Shown: one piece after another, positions 6,035 through 7,807 of the stretch
Layout of the letters: each line of letters opens with the position of its first letter
How positions within the stretch are numbered: position 1 is the first letter of the stretch
NCBI GenBank assembly: GCA_028714995.1
Contig: JAQTLI010000116.1
Span: forward strand, 1 to 7,807
Length of the DNA stretch: 7,807 nucleotides
Direction: 5' to 3'
From: Methylobacter sp.
Lineage (GTDB): Bacteria > Pseudomonadota > Gammaproteobacteria > Methylococcales > Methylomonadaceae
Translations under genes and position numbers: made by a program
Notes under the pieces: model-generated
Databases searched by the model: none
What the model was told of the DNA's origin: nothing
Seen by the model: only the letters and a program-made list of their open reading frames with translations

Positions 6035-7747
6035 CTATGCCGCTTCTGTTATTTTTTTGGTGATATACCACTGTTGAATAATAGACAAGGTATTGTTAAC
6101 GACCCAGTACAAAACCAGACCTGCCGGAAAAAACAGAAAGAAAATAGTAAAGACGATAGGGAACATCTTCATTACCTTAGCCTGTATCGGATCAATCGGC
6201 GCAGGATTCAGGCTTTGCTGAATTTTCATGGTGATGCCCATGATGATCGGCAATACATAAAAGGGGTCTTGTATCGATAAGTCCTGTATCCATAACATAA
6301 AAGGCGCCTGACGAAACTCAACTGTTTCGCTCAATACCCAGTACAAACACATAAATACCGGGATCTGCACCAAAATGGGCAAACAGCCGCCCAATGGATT
6401 GACCTTTTCTTTTTTATACAGCGCCATCATTTCGGTATTGAAACGCGGTCTATCATCGGCAAAGCGTTCTTGCAGTTCTTTAAGGCGCGGCTGAATTTTG
6501 CGCATCTTAGCCATTGATTTGTAACTGGATTGCGACAATGGGAAAAACAGCAACTTAATACACAGCGTTACGCCAATAATGGCTACGCCCCAGTTACCAA
6601 CAGCATCGTGTATCTGATTTAGTACCCAGTAAATTGGTTTACCGATAAAAGTTAAAAAACTGTAATCAACGGTAAGCTCCAAGCCTGGAGCTGTTTGTTC
6701 CATCATAGGCTGAATTTTAGGTCCAGCAAATAATTGGGCAACAAATTGGGCTCCTGAATTTGGTTCAACTGTTACCAATGGAGAATAAGTACCGATGACA
6801 TAATGTCCCTCATTCAGTGTTTTGGTATAAAAATGGTTTTCCTGTTCAGCAGGTGGAATCCATGCAGAAGCAAAATAATGTTGAATCATTGCTGTCCAGC
6901 CACCCTTGGTGGAGACATCAAGATTCTCATCAGCCATATCATCAAAACTGATTTTTTGGTATTTTTCTTTTTCTGTATAAATAACGCCACCAGCATAAGC
7001 TCTCATGCCACCGGTCAACATACCACCTTTACTTTCTGTATCTGGGACTCTTAATAACTGACTGTATTGTCTGCCGGACCATGCTTTTCCTGTATTATTT
7101 TTAACTTGTTGTTCCAGCGTTATCTGGTAACTTCCGCGCTTAAAAGTAAATAATTTGGTGATGATAAGACCATTATTATCCGTCCATTTTAATGGAACTG
7201 TCAGACTGTCTTGTCCTGGCTGCAATGTATAACTGTCTTTTTCGTTGGAAAAAATCGTGTGGTGATTCGGCGCAGTCGCAAAACCGCTGTCGGCAATCAA
7301 GCCGCTCTGCGCGACAAATAATTTTTCCTGGCTGCTGTCGAATAAGCGTACCGGAGCGGTGTTTTTTTCCGCAACGGACAAACCAATCATCTCACGTAAT
7401 TTATCTACGAAAGTGTTGGATTTTTCTATCGGATAGTTCAGTAAATCCAGATTCTGGATTGTGCCGCCTTGCAGATCAATTTGAAGGGCAAGTACATCGG
7501 TTTTAACGGTGATAAGGTTGGCGGATGAGACTGTTGCCAATGGAACAGCTGCGGTATTTTGCTCTGCAGGTTCTGATTGAGCCGATGCGACAGTGGCAGA
7601 AGGTAAATCTGCTTTGGTGTTGGTAGCTAGGGGGCCTGCAATTGCAGCAACTTCAGGTTTCGGGCCATAGTCCAGTTGCCAGGCTTGTTGCAGCATAAAA
7701 ACAAGCATTGCAAAAGTAACGATCAGTACAAATCTTATGTTATCCAT
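6035..7747 (-). CDS. yidC: Membrane protein insertase YidC
   Basis: This is a 570-residue YidC of the Gram-negative type. It has an N-terminal membrane anchor (about residues 5–20), then a low-complexity Ala/Thr/Pro linker (about 28–78), the large periplasmic β domain (about 79–350, with GWTAMIQHYF at 283–292), and five C-terminal membrane segments. Landmarks are SMAKMRKIQPRLKELQ (411–426), NPLGGCLPILVQIP (450–463), RQAPFMLWIQDLS (479–491) and LYWVVNNTLSIIQQ (546–559). The conserved positive residue of the hydrophilic groove, R366 in E. coli, is K398 here (TLCIKLLFFPLS), a common variant. YidC inserts and folds inner-membrane proteins, alone or with SecYEG. The start is the ATG at 7747 (MDNIRFV), not the ATG 45 bases upstream, because MDN is the family start and the upstream part overlaps yidD in another frame. 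The gene sits between yidD and mnmE, the classical order. Confidence 0.98.
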   Translation of the reverse strand: MDNIRFVLIVTFAMLVFMLQQAWQLDYGPKPEVAAIAGPLATNTKADLPSATVASAQSEPAEQNTAAVPLATVSSANLITVKTDVLALQIDLQGGTIQNLDLLNYPIEKSNTFVDKLREMIGLSVAEKNTAPVRLFDSSQEKLFVAQSGLIADSGFATAPNHHTIFSNEKDSYTLQPGQDSLTVPLKWTDNNGLIITKLFTFKRGSYQITLEQQVKNNTGKAWSGRQYSQLLRVPDTESKGGMLTGGMRAYAGGVIYTEKEKYQKISFDDMADENLDVSTKGGWTAMIQHYFASAWIPPAEQENHFYTKTLNEGHYVIGTYSPLVTVEPNSGAQFVAQLFAGPKIQPMMEQTAPGLELTVDYSFLTFIGKPIYWVLNQIHDAVGNWGVAIIGVTLCIKLLFFPLSQSSYKSMAKMRKIQPRLKELQERFADDRPRFNTEMMALYKKEKVNPLGGCLPILVQIPVFMCLYWVLSETVEFRQAPFMLWIQDLSIQDPFYVLPIIMGITMKIQQSLNPAPIDPIQAKVMKMFPIVFTIFFLFFPAGLVLYWVVNNTLSIIQQWYITKKITEAA

Positions 7748-7807
7748 TCTTATTACCAAATTTTTCTGGAACGGGATCAATGCCACCATCATGAAAAGGA
7801 TGGCATC
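7740..7807 (-). CDS. yidD: Membrane protein insertion efficiency factor YidD, C-terminal end only
   Basis: Read on the minus strand from the right edge, the frame gives CHPFHDGGIDPVPEKFGNKN, one further Gly, and a stop. This is the diagnostic C-terminus of YidD (the RCHPWHPGGYDPVP type), so only the last 21 residues are visible. YidD is a small membrane-associated protein that aids insertion by YidC. Its TAA (7742–7740) lies inside the first codons of yidC, an overlap of eight bases, so the two are probably translated together. The usual next genes, rnpA and rpmH, would lie beyond the right edge. Confidence 0.9.
   Translation of the reverse strand, partial: CHPFHDGGIDPVPEKFGNKNG

Noticed and set aside
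5151..6077. Several plus-strand open frames over mnmE
   Set aside because: They are antisense shadows of a fully conserved gene, with no domain or ribosome site of their own.
7748..7792. Longer YidC start (ATG at 7792, adding MMVALIPFQKNLVIR)
   Set aside because: These bases encode the YidD C-terminus in another frame, and the YidC family starts at MDN; the extension has no family match.

Overview
This 7.8 kb window looks like chromosomal DNA from a moderately AT-rich gammaproteobacterium. The right third carries the conserved order yidD–yidC–mnmE, read leftward, with protein sequences close to gammaproteobacterial versions (MnmE ends in FCIGK, YidC starts MDN). The left part carries a MoxR ATPase and DUF58 pair. 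A methanotroph-type (Methylococcales-like) host is possible, but this rests on general resemblance only. No rRNA, tRNA, CRISPR array, transposase or phage gene was seen.

Layout. At 1–851 (minus) is a DUF58 protein running off the left edge, translationally coupled by a TGATG overlap to the MoxR AAA+ ATPase upstream of it (851–1843, minus). Next is a non-coding, AT-rich gap of about 480 bases (1871–2346) between divergent genes. From 2347 to 3371 (plus) a short-chain dehydrogenase overlaps by one base (TAATG) with a 63-residue CPXCG zinc-ribbon protein. Two small, paralogous, signal-peptide-bearing helical proteins follow (3529–3927 and 4123–4509, plus). Each has its own candidate extended −10 promoter and a strong hairpin behind it. 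From 4664 to 7807 (minus) lies the yidD (C-terminal end only), yidC and mnmE cluster. The yidD stop lies inside the first codons of yidC, and 24 bases separate yidC from mnmE.

The most interesting part is the 1871–2346 gap. It holds two perfect DnaA boxes (TTATCCACA, opposite orientation, 27 bases apart), two one-mismatch boxes, a perfect match to the IHF consensus, and then a very AT-rich stretch. This is the composition of a bacterial replication origin, and the yidC–mnmE cluster is classically close to the origin. Hand counts of sampled lines also show C above G on the plus strand to the left and G above C to the right, even across mnmE and yidC, which are minus-strand genes. I therefore propose it as an oriC candidate or another DnaA-binding element. 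I cannot exclude that the true origin lies by dnaA, outside the window to the right.

The genes form independent modules: a MoxR–DUF58 chaperone-like pair; membrane-protein insertion and tRNA modification (YidC, MnmE); a redox enzyme with a zinc-ribbon partner of unknown role; and a pair of exported small proteins of unknown function.
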